The notes beneath the pieces were generated by a model that saw only the letters and a list, made by a program, of their open reading frames with translations, was not told the DNA's origin and did not search any database. From the NCBI GenBank assembly GCA_933228675.1, contig OW121742.1, forward strand, positions 112,009,242 through 112,073,241: DNA of 64,000 nt, read 5' to 3'. Positions 49,501-62,275 of this stretch are shown one piece after another (positions within the stretch are counted from its first letter, which is position 1; every line of letters starts with the position of its first letter). The stretch is from Stomorhina lunata (Eukaryota > Arthropoda > Insecta > Diptera > Rhiniidae). A program made the position numbers and the translations under genes.

Positions 49501-52500
49501 AAAATTTTCAAAAATTTCCTTTTTTTATAGGAAATTTTTTAAAAATTTTATATTTTTATAGGAAATTTTTCAAAAATTTCCTATTTTTATAGGAAATTTT
49601 TCAAAAATTTCCTATTTTTATAGGAAATTTTTCAAAAATTTCCTATTTTTATAGGAAATTTTTCAAAAATTTCCTATAAAAATAGGAAATTTTTGAAAAA
49701 TTTCCTATAAAAATATAAAATTTTTCAAAAATTTCCTATTTTTACAGGAAATTTTTCAAAAATTTACTATTTTTATAGGAAATTTTTCAAAAATTTACTA
49801 TTTTTATAGAAAATTTTTCAAAAATTTACTATTTTTATAGGAAATTTTTCAAAAATTTACTATTTTTATAGGAAATTTTTCAAAAATTTACTATTTTTAT
49901 AGAAAATTTTTCAAAAATTTACTATTTTTATAGGAAATTTTTCAAAAATTTACTATTTTTATAGGAAATTTTTCAAAAATTTCCTATTTTTATAGGAAAT
50001 TTTTCAAAAATTTTCTATTTTTATAGGAAATTTTTCAAAAATTTTCTATTTTTATAGGAAATTTTTCAAAAATTTCCTTTTTATATAGGAAATTTTTCAA
50101 AAATTTCCTTTTTATATAGGAAATTTTTCAAAAATTTCCTATTTTTATAGGAAAATTTTCAAAAATTTCCTATTTTTATAGGAAATTTTTCAAAAATTTC
50201 CTATTTTTATAGGAAATTTTTCAAAAATTTTCTATTTTTATAGGAAATTTTTCAAAAATTTCCTATTTTTATATGAAATTTTTCAAAAATTTTGTATTTT
50301 TATAGGAAAATTTTCAAAAATTTTGTATTTTTATAGGAAAATTTTCAAAAATTTCCTATTTTTATAGGAAATTTTTCAAAAATTTCCTATTTTTATAGGA
50401 AATTTTTCAAAAATTTCCTATTTTTATAGGAAATTTTTCAAAAATTTCCTATTTTTATATGAAATTTTTCAAAAATTTTGTATTTTTATAGGAAAATTTT
50501 CAAAAATTTTGTATTTTTATAGGAAAATTTTCAAAAATTTCCTATTTTTATAGGAAATTTTTCAAAAATTTCCTATTTTTATAGGAAATTTTTCAAAAAT
50601 TTCCTATTTTTATAGGAAATTTTTCAAAAATTTCCTATTTTTATAGGAAATTTTTCAAAAATTTCCTATTTTTATAGGAAATTTTTCAAAAATTTCCTAT
50701 TTTTATAGGAAATTTTTCAAAAATTTCCTATTTTTATAGGAAATTTTTCAAAAATTTCCTATTTTTATAGGCAATTTTTCAAAAATTTCCTATTTTTATA
50801 GGAAATTTTTCAAAAATTTCCTATTTTTATAGGAAATTTTTCAAAAATTTCCTATTTTTATAGGAAATTTTTCAAAAATTTCCTATTTTTATAGGAAATT
50901 TTTCAAAAATTTCCTATTTTTATAGGAAATTTTTCAAAAATTTCCTATTTTTATAGGAAATTTTTCAAAAATTTCCTATTTTTATAGGAAATTTTTCAAA
51001 AATTTCCTATTTTTATAGGAAATTTTTCAAAAATTTCCTATTTTTATAGGAAATTTTTCAAAAATTTCCTATTTTTATAGGAAATTTTTCAAAAATTTCC
51101 TATTTTTATAGGAAATTTTTCAAAAATTTCCTATTTATATAGGAAATTTTTCAAAAATTTCCTATTTATATAGGAAATTTTTCAAAAATTTCCTATTTTT
51201 ATAGGAAATTTTTCAAAAATTTCCTATTTTTATAGGCATTTTTTCAAAAATTTCCTATTTTTATAGGAAATTTTTAAAAAATTTCCTATTTTTATAGGAA
51301 ATTTTTCAAAAATTTCCTATTTTTATAGGCAATTTTTCAAAAATTTCCTATTTTTATAGGAAATTTTTCAAAAATTTCCTATTTTTATAGGAAATTTTTC
51401 AAAAATTTCCCATTTTTATAGGAAATTTTTCAAAAATTTCCTATTTTTATAGGAAATTTTTCAAAAATTTCCTATTTTTATAGGAAATTTTTCAAAAATT
51501 TCCTATTTTTATAGGAATTTTTTCAAAAATTTCCTATTTTTATATAAAATTTTTCAAAAATTTCCTATTTTTATATAAAATTTTTCAAAAATTTCCTATT
51601 TTTATATAAAATTTTTCAAAAATTTCCTATTTTTATATAAAATTTTTCAAAAATTTCCTACTTTTATATACAATTTTTCAAAAATTTCCTATTTTTATAT
51701 AAAATTTTTCAAAAATTTCCTATTTTATATAAAATTTTTCAAAAATTTCCTATTTTTATATAAAATTTTTCAAAAATTTCCTATTTTTATAGGAAATTTT
51801 TCAAAAATTTCCTATTTTTATAGGAAATTTTTCAAAAATTTCCTATTTTTATAGGAAATTTTTCAAAAATTTCCTATTTTTATAGGAAATTTTTCAAAAA
51901 TTTCCTATTTTTATAGGAAATTTTTAAAAATTTCCTATTTTTATAGAAAATTTTTCAAAAATTTCCTATTTTTATAGGAAATTTTTCAAAAATTTCCTAT
52001 TTTTATAGGAAATTTTTCAAAAATTTCCTATTTTTATAGGAAATTTTTCAAAAATTTCCTATTTTTATAGGAAATTTTTCAAAAATTTCCTATTTTTATA
52101 GGAAATTTTTCAAAAATTTCCTATTTTTATAGGAAATTTTTCAAAAATTTCCTATTTTTATAGGAAATTTTTCAAAAATTTCCTATTTTTATAGGAAATT
52201 TTTCAAAAATTTCCTATTTTTATAGGAAATTTTTCAAAAATTTCCTATTTTTATAGGAAATTTTTCAAAAATTTCCTATTTTTATAGGAAATTTTTCAAA
52301 AATTTCCTATTTTTATAGGAAATTTTTCAAAAATTTCCTATTTTTATAGGAAATTTTTCAAAAATTTCCTATTTTTATAGGAAATTTTTCAAAAATTTCC
52401 TATTTTTATAGGAAATTTTTCAAAAATTTCCTATTTTTATAGGAAATTTTTCAAAAATTTCCTATTTTTATAGGAAATTTTTCAAAAATTTCCTATTTTT

Positions 52501-54358
52501 ACAGGAAATTTTTCAAAAATTTCCTATTGTTATAGGAAATTTTTCAAAAATTTCCTATTGTTATAGGAAATTTTTCAAAAATTTCCTATTTTTATAGGAA
52601 ATTTTTCAAAAATTTCCTATTTTTATAGGAAATTTTTCAAAAATTTCCTATTTTTATAGGAAATTTTTCAAAAATTTCCTATTTTTATAGGAAATTTTTC
52701 AAAAATTTCCTATTTTTATAGGAAATTTTTCAAAAATTTCCTATTTTTATAGGAAATTTTTCAAAAATTTCCTATTTTTATAGGAAATTTTTCAAAAATT
52801 TCCTATTTTTATAGGAAATTTTTCAAAAATTTCCTATTTTTATAGGAAATTTTTCAAAAATTTCCTATTTTTATAGGAAATTTTTCAAAAATTTCCTATT
52901 TTTATAGGAAATTTTTCAAAAATTTCCTATTTTTATAGGAAATTTTTCAAAAATTTCTTATTTTTATAGGAAATTTTTCAAAAAGTTCCTTTTTTTATAG
53001 GAAATTTTTCAAAAATTTCCTATTTTTATAGGAAATTTTTCAAAAATTTCCTATCTTCATAGGAAATTTTTCAAAAATTTCCTATTTTTTATAGGAAATT
53101 TTTCAAAAATTTCCTATTTTTTATAGGAAATTTTTCAAAAATTTCCTATTTTTTATAGGAAATTTTTCAAAAATTTCCTATTTTTTATAGGAAATTTTTC
53201 AAAAATTTCCTATTTTTTATAGGAAATTATTCAAAAATTTCCTATTTTTTATAGGAAATTTTTCAAAAATTTCCTATTTTTTATAGGAAATTTTTCAAAA
53301 ATTTCCTATTTTTTATAGGAAATTTTTCAAAAATTTCTTATTTTTTATAGGAAATTTTTCAAAAATTTCCTATTTTTTATAGGAAATTTTTCAAAAATTT
53401 CCTATTTTTTATAGGAAATTTTTCAAAAATTTCCTATTTTTTATAGGAAATTTTTCAAAAATTTCCTATTTTTTATAGGAAATTTTTCAAAAATTTCCTA
53501 TTTTTTGTAGGAAATTTTTCAAAAATTTCCTATTTTTTGTAGGAAATTTTTCAAAAATTTCCTATTTTTTTGTAGGAAATTTTTCAAAAATTTCCTATTT
53601 TTTTGTAGGAAATTTTTCAAAAATTTCCTATTTTTTATAAGAAATTTTTCAAAAATTTCCTATTTTTTATAGGAAATTTTTCAAAAAATTCCTATTTTTT
53701 ATAGGAAATTTTTCAAAAATTCCTATTTTTTATAGGAAATTTTTCAAAAATTTCCTATTTCTATTGCAAATTTTTCAAAAATTTCCTATTTCTATAGGAA
53801 ATTTTTCAAAAATTTCCTATTTTTATAGGAAATTTTTCAAAAATTTTCTATTTTTATAGGAAACTTTTCAAAAATTTCCTATTTTTATAGGAAACTTTTC
53901 AAAAATTTCCTATTTTTAAATGAAACTTTTCAAAAATTTCCTATTTTTATAGGAAACTTTTCAAAAATTTCCTATTTTTATAGGAAACTTTTCAAAAATG
54001 TTCTATTTTTATAGGAAACTTTTCAAAAATTTCCTATTTTGGTTGGAAACTTTTCAAAGTTTCCTATTTTTGTTGGAAATTTATCAAAAATTTCCTATTT
54101 TTATAAGAAATTTTTCAAAATTTCCTATTTTTATAGGAAATTTTTCAAAAATATTCTATTTTTATAGGAAATTTTTCAAAAATTTCCTATTTTCATAGGT
54201 AATTTTTCAAAAATTTTCTACTTTAATAGGAAAATTTTCAAAAATTTCCTATTTTTAAAGCAAAATTTTCGAAAATTTACTATTTTTATAGAAAATTTTT
54301 CAAAAATTTCCTATTTTCATAATAAATTTTTCAAAAATTTCCTATTTTTGTATGAAAT
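46513..54358 (-). repeat. Satellite A block A5 (31 bp), reverse orientation, 7.8 kb
   Basis: This is the largest array, with about 250 units. Units are mostly 31 bp, with a 32-bp subfamily (CTATTTTTTATAGG) at 47060-47180 and 53075-53740. Higher-order copies are visible. TAGCAAATT plus TTTTATATTTT markers recur near 48640-48810 and 49375-49553, about 743 bp apart. ATATGAAATT plus TTTTGTATTTT markers recur at 50271 and 50457, 186 bp (six units) apart. A short forward-orientation patch lies at about 49676-49720. Another subfamily has TATATAAAATT (51540-51775). Small ORFs inside are artefacts. Confidence 0.97.
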
Positions 54359-55007
54359 TATGTTTATTGATCTTTTTATCCTCCTATAAACCATACATCT
54401 TCTATAATTTTCCACTTTCCATTACAGTTTAATAGGCATAAAAAACCTAACGAATATGTTTTTTTTCCGCCAACACAAATTCGAAGTTGTAATAACTGGA
54501 GCAAATTTACAAAGAAAATGCAATTACCAATAGAAAAACAATAGGAGCAGAAAGAAATAAATGAACAAAATCCTGCATAAAAAAGTAATATCAAGAAGGG
54601 GTTGAGAAGTGTCAAGTATCTAACACTTGTGGGAATAATAAATAGATTTACTTTCTCCTCTATATATGTATAGAAGCAGTCATGATAACCTCTTTCGCGA
54701 AAGCTATTGTACAGAACCATAAAAATGTACAAAAAGAAAATTTTTTTATTCCGAGTATTGTCATATGTTAGTGGGTTAGAATAACTAGTATCTGATAGAA
54801 AACTATGAGTTAATCAAATATGAAAATATGTATGTATGAGCAGCACTTACCAAATTCATAGTTTTTAGCTTGTATAAAGGTAAAAGCAACAAAAAGAAAA
54901 TAAAAACAGAAGCGGAACAGGAAATGTGCAACATAGCTGAATCACTTACATACAAATGCAGGAGGTGACAGTATTAATTTTCTCTTAAATACACGGAATT
55001 AAAAATT
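54359..55007. other. Unique AT-rich DNA between A5 and A6
   Basis: No RNA gene or repeat is seen. It holds the minus-strand ORF listed next. Confidence 0.45.
54376..54720 (-). CDS. 114-residue hydrophobic ORF, unrecognised, doubtful
   Basis: This is the longest ORF outside transposons and satellites. From the ATG at 54718-54720 it reads MVLYNSFRERGYHDCFYTYI, then a Phe/Leu/Ile/Cys-rich middle with one or two possible membrane segments, ending DVWFIGG. There is no recognised family and no splice or promoter support. In AT-rich DNA of this size an ORF of this length is expected by chance about once or twice. Confidence 0.15.
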   Translation of the reverse strand: MVLYNSFRERGYHDCFYTYIEEKVNLFIIPTSVRYLTLLNPFLILLFYAGFCSFISFCSYCFSIGNCIFFVNLLQLLQLRICVGGKKTYSLGFLCLLNCNGKWKIIEDVWFIGG

Positions 55008-56990
55008 CTCTGTAAAAATAAGAAATTTTTTAAAAACTTTTTATAAAAATAAGAAATTTTTGAAAAATTTCCTGTAAATAAAAAATTTTAAAAGGATTTC
55101 CTATAATAATAAGAAATTTTTGAAAAATTTCCTATAAAAATAGGAAATTTTTGAAAAATTTCCTATAAAAAATAGGAAATTTTTGAAAAATTTCCTATAA
55201 AAATAGGAAATTTTTGAAAAATTTCCTATAAAAATAGGAAATTTTTGAAAAATTTCCTATAAAAATAGTAAATTTTTGAAAAATTTCCTATAATAATAGG
55301 AAATTTTTGAAAAATTTCCTATAAAAATAAGAAATTTTTGAAAAATTTCCTGTAAATAAAAAATTTTAAAAGGATTTCCTATAATAATAAGAAATTTTTG
55401 AAAAATTTCCTATAAAAATAGGAAATTTTTGAAAAATTTCCTATTAGGAATTTTTTGAAAAATTTCCTATAAAAATAAGAAATTTTTGAAAAATTTCCTA
55501 TAATAATAAGAAATTTTTGACAAATTTCCTCTAAAAATAGGAAATTTTTGAAAAATTTCCTATAAAAATAGGAAATTTTTGAAAAATTTCGTATAAAAAT
55601 AGGAAATTTTTGAAAAATTTCCTATAAAAATAGGAAATTTTTGAAAATTTTCCTATAAAAATAAGAAATTTTTGAAAAATTTCCTATAAAAATAAGAAAT
55701 TTTTGAAAAATTTCCTATAAAAATAAGACATTTTTTAAAAATTTCCTATAAAAATAAGAAATTTTTAAAAAATTTCCTATAAAAATAGGAAATTTTTGAA
55801 AATTTTCCTATAAAAATAAGAAATTTTTGAAAAATTTCCTATAAAAATAAGAAATTTTTGAAAAATTTCCTGTAAATAAAAAATTTTAAAAGGTTTTCCT
55901 ATAATAATAAGAAATTTTTGAAAAATTTCCTATAAAAATAGGAAATTTTTGAAAAATTTCCTATAAAAATAGGAAATTTTTGAAAAATTTCCTATAAAAA
56001 TAGGAAATTTTTGAAAAATTTCCTATAAAAATAGGAAATTTTTGAAAAATTTCCTATAAAAATAGAAAATTTTTGAAAAATTTCCTATAAAAATAGAAAA
56101 TTTTTGAAAAATTTCCTATAAAAATAAGAAATTTTTGAAAAATTTCCTATAAAAATAAGAAATTTTTGAAAAATTTCCTCTAAAAATAAGAAATTTTTGA
56201 AAAATTTCCCATAAAAATAAGAAATTTTTATTTTTATAAGAAATCTTTAAAATTTTTTTTTATTTTTATAGGAAATTTTTAAAAAATTTCTTATTTTTAT
56301 AATAAGAAATTTTTGAAAAATTTCCTATCAAAATAAGAAATTTTTGAAAAATTTCCTCTAAAAATAAGAAATTTTTGAAAAATTTCCCATAAAAATAAGA
56401 AATTTTTGAAAAATTTCCCATAAAAATAAAAAATTTTTGAAAAATTTCCTATAAAAATAAGAAATTTTTTAAATTTTTTTTTATTTTTATAGGAAATTTT
56501 TAAAAAATTTCTTATTTTTATAGGGAATTTTTCAGAAATTTCTTATTTTAATAGAAAATTTTTCAAAAGTAGGAAAATGTCCAAAAATTTCTTATTTTAT
56601 AGGAAATTTAAAAAAAAAATATTATTTTAATAGGAAATTTTTCAAAGATTTCGTATTTTTTAGGAAGTTTTTTTTTAAAAATTCTTTGCTTTATAGGAAA
56701 TTTTTTAAAATTTCTTATTTAAAAAAAAAAAATTAAACAAATTCTTATTTTGATAGGACATTTTTCAAAAATTTCTTATTTTTATTGGAAGTTTTTCAAA
56801 CATTTTTTATTTTTACAGGAACATTTTCAAATCTTCTTTTTATAGAAACATTTTCAGTTCTTCTTTTTATAGAAAATTTTTAAAAACATTTCTTTATTTT
56901 ATAAAAAATTTTTAAAAATTTTGAATTTTGTAGGAATATTTTCAGAAATTTTATATTTTTTTAGAAAAATTTTCAAAAATTTTTTATGGT
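55008..56990 (+). repeat. Satellite A block A6, mixed orientation
   Basis: Forward units run to about 56230. A marker (CCTGTAAATAAAAAATTTTA, then AAGG) recurs near 55067, 55342 and 55864, showing higher-order copies. From 56230 orientation flips repeatedly, and 56480-56990 is a decayed reverse-orientation array. The first part is ordered and the last part is strongly degenerate. Confidence 0.93.
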
Positions 56991-57275
56991 TTTTTTTAAC
57001 ATTTTCCAAAGGAAGATGAAAACTGAAAATAGTTTGTGTTTTTGTTCAGTCGATGATCTACGCTTTTACTTATGGTTTATAAACATAATTAATGTCAGGT
57101 TTTCGATCTGTCTAAATTGGGGATAATCCTCCTAACCAACCATCGAAACGCGTCGAGGAATTTTGGTTTGTCCGCAAACAATTTTTGACTTTTTATCAAT
57201 AAATTGGTCTGTTACATTAATAAATAAATGTAACAGATTTGGGATCAAATGCGAATTGTTATTCTTTTTGAATCA
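56991..57275. other. Short unique stretch
   Basis: AT-rich with no gene recognised. It contains a less AT-rich patch at 57140-57160 (CCATCGAAACGCGTCGAGG) of unknown nature. Confidence 0.4.
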
Positions 57276-57600
57276 TCCAAAATATCTTATTTTTATAGGA
57301 AATTTTTTTAAAATTTCTTATTTTTATAGAAAATTTCTCAAAAATTTTTTATTTTATTAGGAACTATTTCAAAAATTTCTATAAAAATAGGAAATTATGT
57401 AAAATTTTATTTAAAAAATAGAAAACTTTTGAAAAATATCCGATAGAAATATAAATTTTTGAAAAATTTCCCATAAAAATAAAAATTTTTGAAAAAATTT
57501 CTATAAAAATAAGAAATTTTTGAGAAATTTCCTATAAGAATAGAAATTTTTGAAAAATTTCATAAAAAAATAAGAAATTTTTGAAAAATTTATACAAGTT
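57276..57600. repeat. Satellite A block A7, degenerate, inverted halves
   Basis: Three or four reverse units (57276-57375) are followed by about seven forward units (57375-57595), so the block is a small inverted repeat. Confidence 0.8.
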
Positions 57601-58458
57601 AAGTTCATCAACTGGTGGATCTTTATGTAATTTAAGTTATTTTCCAGTACTGAATCACGCATCTTATAAAGTGAGTAGCTAATTACTTTCCCTCTAATAG
57701 AGACTCCACTGTTCCTTTTATATTTGTTCTATTTTTTTAGCTCTTCATATGTGGGACTTTTATTCTTATCTAACAAATTCCGCATTTTTTTAGTGAATAT
57801 CTATGTGGCACAAAAATAATTTCAAGTTATTCGAAAATTTATAAAAGATGCAACCAACCTGCTGCTGTTGTTGAATGTTTGATGCAACAAAAAGCTTGAA
57901 AAAATCCAATTTTCGGTTGCATATTAATTGAAAATTTAAACCAAACGCATTTTCACGTTTTTTTTGTACAAAAAACACATACCAGAACAAACATAAAGAA
58001 CTTTCGAGAGAAAACGTTTGCACTAAAGAAGGACAAAAATAATTTAAATAGGTATTGCCGTGGAGAAATTCAAAATATAGGTTTTAAAACTATTTTGGTT
58101 CTCCATAACAGCTTCAATTAGAGATTTATATTGGCCATTTGAGGTGCAATCAAATTAAATTTATTTATTAAAATCAAGAACCAAACCTTTTTCGAAACTT
58201 AACGTTAACTCTAATTTTATGCATGTTAAGAGCATTAGGGGAAGTACTATAAAAGAACACTCACTACCTCATGCTCCAGCACAGACAATTCTTTATAAAT
58301 AAATATCACAATAAAGTAGTTTTTATGTTATTGACATTTTTAAATGATATTAAAAAAAAAAAAATACGAAAAAGAATTTATGCAAAAAAAACTTTCAAAA
58401 GCTCTCGTCCCCTTTACATGAAAACAAAAATTTATATTAAAGCTATTTTATTTCTTTC
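57601..58458. other. AT-rich intergenic DNA
   Basis: No gene is recognised. A short CTGCTGCTGTTGTTG run lies at 57860. The minus-strand frame over it (57790-58023) is Gln/Phe-rich and unsupported. The 3' part holds the first copy of the 165-bp duplication. Confidence 0.45.
58241..58406 (+). repeat. 165-bp direct duplication, copy 1
   Basis: Runs from GAAGTACTATAAAAGAACAC to AAAAGCTCTC. It matches 60064-60228 almost exactly, with a few indels in A runs and single substitutions. Confidence 0.95.
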
Positions 58459-60063
58459 ATAAAAATTTCCTATAAAATTGAAAAATTTTTGTAAAATTTT
58501 CTATAAAAGCAAGAAATTTTTAAAACATCTCTTATAAAAATAATAATTTTTTGAAAAATTTCCTATAAAAATAGAAAATTTTTGAAAAATTTCCTATAAA
58601 AATAGAAAATTTTTGAAAAATTTCCTATAAAAATAGGAAATTTTTGAAAAATTTCCTACAAAAATAGGAAATTTTTGAAAAATTTCCTATAAAAATAGGA
58701 AATTTTTGAAAAATTTCCTACAAACATAGGAAATTTTTGAAAAATTTCCTATAAAAATAGGAAATTTTTGAAAAATTTCCTATAAAAATAGGAAATTTTT
58801 GAAAAATTTCTTATAAAAATAGGAAATTTTTGAAAAATTTCCTACAAAAAAATGAAATTTTTGAAAAATTTCCTACAAAAAAATGAAATTTTTGAAAAAT
58901 TTCCTACAAAAAAAATTAAATTTTTGAAAAATTTCCTACAAAAAAATGAAATTTTTGAAAAATTTCCTACAAAAATAGGAAATTTTTGAAAAATTTCCTA
59001 TAAAAATAGGAAATTTTTGAAAAATTTCCTATAAAAATAGGAAATTTTTGAAAAATTTCCTATAAAAATAGGAAATTTTTGAAAAATTTCCTATAAAAAT
59101 AGGAAATTTTTGAAAAATTTCCTATAAAAATAGGAAATTTTTGAAAAATTTCCTATAAAAATAGGAAATTTTTGAAAAATTTCCTATAAAAATAGGAAAT
59201 TTTTGAAAAATTTCCTATAAAAATAGGAAATTTTTGAAAAATTTCCTATAAAAATGGGAAATTTTTGAAAAATTTCCTATAAAAATGGGAAATTTTTGAA
59301 AAATTTCCTATAAAAATAGGAAATTTTTGAAAAATTTCCTACAAAAATAGGAAATTTTTGAAAAATTTCCTATAAAAATAGGAAATTTTTGAAAAATTTC
59401 CTATAAAAATAGGAAATTGTTGAAAAATTTCCTATAAAAATAGGAAATTTTTGAAAAATTTCCTATAAAAATAGGAAATTTTTGAAAAATTTCCTATAAA
59501 AATAGGAAATTTTTGAAAAATTTCCTATAAAAATAGGAAATTTTTGAAAAATTTCCTATAAAAATAGGAAATTTTTGAAAAATTTCCTATAAAAATAGGA
59601 AATTTTTGAAAAATTTCCTATAAAAATAGGAAATTTTTGAAAAATTTCCTATAAAAATAGGAAATTTTTGAAAAATTTCCTATAAAAATAGGAAATTTTT
59701 GAAAAATTTCCTATAAAAATAGGAAATTTTTGAAAAATTTCCTATAAAAATAGGAAATTTTTGAAAAATTTCCTATAAAAATAGGAAATTTTTGAAAAAT
59801 TTCCTATAAAAATAGGAAATTTTTGAAAAATTTCCTATAAAAATAGGAAATTTTTGAAAAATTTCCTATAAAAATAGGAAATTTTTGAAAAATTTCCTAT
59901 AAAAATAGGAAATTTTTGAAAAATTTCCTATAAAAATAGGAAATTTTTGAAAAATTTCCTATAAAAATAGGAAATTTTTGAAAAATTTCCTATAAAAATA
60001 GGAAATTTTTGAAAAATTTCCTATAAAAACAGGAAATTTTTGAAAAATTTCCTATAAAAATAG
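58459..60063 (+). repeat. Satellite A block A8 (31 bp), forward orientation
   Basis: About 52 units, homogeneous in the second half. A CTACAAAAAAATGAAAT subfamily occupies about 58840-58960. It lies exactly between the two copies of the 165-bp duplication. Confidence 0.96.
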
Positions 60064-60228
60064 GAAGTACTAAAAAAGAACACTCACTACCTCATGCTCC
60101 AGCACAGACAATTCTTTATAAATAAATATCACAATAAAGTTGTTTTTATGTTATTGACATTTTTTAAATGATATTAAAAAAAAAAAATACGAAAAAGAAT
60201 TTATGCAAAAAAACTTTCAAAAGCTCTC
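60064..60228 (+). repeat. 165-bp direct duplication, copy 2, inside satellite A
   Basis: It interrupts the satellite cleanly: ATAAAAATAG precedes GAAGTAC, and GCTCTC is followed at once by TATAAAAATAGG. The near identity to copy 1 shows a recent event. Confidence 0.95.
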
Positions 60229-60472
60229 TATAAAAATAGGAAATTTTTGAAAAATTTCCTATAAAAATAGGAAATTTTTGAAAAATTTCTTATAAAAATA
60301 GGAAATTTTTGAAAAATTTTATTTAAATACTTTTGAAAATTTTTGAAAATTTTTTTATAAAATTATTTTATAAATTGAAAAATTTGCTATAAAAATGAGA
60401 AATTTTTTAAAAATTTGTTATAAGAATAAGAAATTTTTGAAAAATTTTTTACAAAAAAAAGAAATTTTTGAA
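60229..60472 (+). repeat. Satellite A block A8 continuation, decaying
   Basis: A few good forward units are followed by degenerate ones to about 60472. A short ORF starting at 60395 reads satellite and flanking sequence. Confidence 0.88.
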
Positions 60473-60956
60473 ACCTACTTATATTTTTTTATCATAGCTC
60501 AAAGTCATCGCTTAAGCCATAGTTCTAATCATATCCTAAGTCATATCAAAAAATATTCCGATTCCTCAAAATCAAAACTGTAATTGCTTTAAAATCACAT
60601 CGATTACTTATGTATGTATTTGCTTTTAGGAACAACAAAAAAAACTGGACTTAATTATTCCCTATTTGAACTAAAGCAATCAATATTGTTTGCAGTCTAT
60701 CGACATGTTGTTCATGCTGCTGATGCTGCTGCTGAGAACCAACAATTGCACATTAAAAGAGTCATAAACAATTCAACAAAAACTCTACTAAAACAACAAA
60801 TCAGTGGTAATGAATGGACTTACTTATACAAGTAAACAAACAAACTTGCAATATCTACAACAATAACGACAAATAAATAAACAAACATACAAACACTGGC
60901 AACATTAATACTACGAACAACAGCAATTGCAGGGAATTTGTGTACCCAACAAACAC
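60473..60956. other. Unique DNA between A8 and A9
   Basis: Contains AAAC/CAAC-rich sequence at 60835-60950 and one ORF listed next. Confidence 0.45.
60614..60835 (+). CDS. 73-residue ORF or exon-like segment, unrecognised
   Basis: A pyrimidine-rich TTTGCTTTTAG ends at 60629 and could be a 3' splice site. The frame continues open as GTTKKTGLNYSLFELKQSIL, an Ala-rich patch from a GCTGCTGATGCTGCTGCT run, and a Lys/Gln-rich end, to the stop at 60833-60835. The composition is more protein-like than other small ORFs here. No relative is recognised and no clear 5' splice site follows. Confidence 0.2.
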   Translation: MYLLLGTTKKTGLNYSLFELKQSILFAVYRHVVHAADAAAENQQLHIKRVINNSTKTLLKQQISGNEWTYLYK

Positions 60957-61900
60957 TTATAGAAATTTTTTCAAAAATTTCTTAATTTTATAGAAATTTT
61001 TTCAAAAATTTCTTATTTTTATAGGAAATTTTTCAAAAATTTCTTATTTTTATAGGAAATTTTTCAAAAATTTCTTATTTTTATAGGAAATTTTTCAAAA
61101 ATTTCTTATTTTTATAGGAAATTTTTCAAAAGTTTCTTATTTTTATAGGAAATTTTTCAAAAATTTCTAATTTTTATAGAAAATTTTTCAAAAATTTCTT
61201 ATTTTTATAGAAAATTTTTCAAAATTTTCTTAATTTTATAGGAAATTTTTCAAAAATTTCTTAATTTTATAGGAAATTTTTCATTTTTTCTTATTTTTAT
61301 ATTAAATTTTTCAAAAATTTCTTATTTTTATAGGAAATTTTTCAAAAATTTCTTATTTTTATAGGAAATTTTTCAAAAATTTCTTATTTTTATACGAAAT
61401 TTTTCAAAAATTTCTTATTTTTTAGGAAATTTTTCAAAAATTTCTTATTTTTATAGAAAATTTTTCAAAAATTTTTTATTTTTATGGGAAATTTTTCGAA
61501 AATGTCTTATTTTTATAGGAAATTTTTCAAAAATTTCTTATTTTTATAGGAAAATTTTCAAAAATTTCTTATTTTTATAGGAAATTTTTCAAAAATTTCT
61601 TATTTGTATAGGAAATTTTTCAAAAATTTCTTATTTGAATAGGAAATTTTTCAAACATTTCTTATTTTTATAGGAAACTTTTCAAAAATTTCTTATTTTT
61701 ATAGGAAAATTTTCAAAATTTCTTATTTTTATAGGAAGTTTTTTAAAAATTTCTTATTTTTATAGGAAATTTTCCAAACATTTCTTATTGTTATAGGAAT
61801 TTTTTCAAAAATTTCGTATTTTTATAGGAAATTTTTCAAAAGTTTCATATTTTTATAGGAAATTTTACAAAAATGTATTATTTTTATAGGAAATGTTCAT
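60957..61900 (-). repeat. Satellite A block A9 (31 bp), reverse orientation, diverged
   Basis: About 30 units, mostly of a TTTCTTATTTTTATAGG subfamily (TTCTT instead of TTCCT), so the dyad is imperfect. Many single substitutions and small indels are present. Confidence 0.93.
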
Positions 61901-62275
61901 TGGTTTTAGTCAACACAATTAACACATGCATGAGAATGAATGAATGAATGTTTAGAATTGCATGTAATTGCATGGCTTTATAAGGATTCGAATGAACATC
62001 GATTTATGTGTGTGTGTGTGTAAATGTATTTGCAAATACATACAATTGAAGAAATTGTAATGAAAACTTGTGTATGTATTGATTTGACACAAAGTAAATG
62101 CTGGAGAATAAAAGGAAACAACTACAACTCGAACATCATCAGTAACAACAATAAATAGTAAGCAACACTCGTCAATCAAAACAAGTAACTTAACAGCAAC
62201 AACAACAACATGAATAAGGAATTGTACATATTCATTCATTTACATGAAGAGTGTCATATCATATGTTTTCTGTAG
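61901..62275. other. Intergenic DNA with short microsatellites
   Basis: Contains (TG)7 near 62008-62022 and a CAACAACAACAACAACATG tract near 62195. The minus-strand ORF here (61952-62239) is read through these and is unsupported. Confidence 0.5.

Noticed and set aside
53998..54198. Open frame of a Phe/Lys-rich repeat on the plus strand
   Set aside because: Satellite A read in a frame kept open by small indels; there is no start context or independent support. The same holds for 31235-31417 and 62289-62495 in satellite B.
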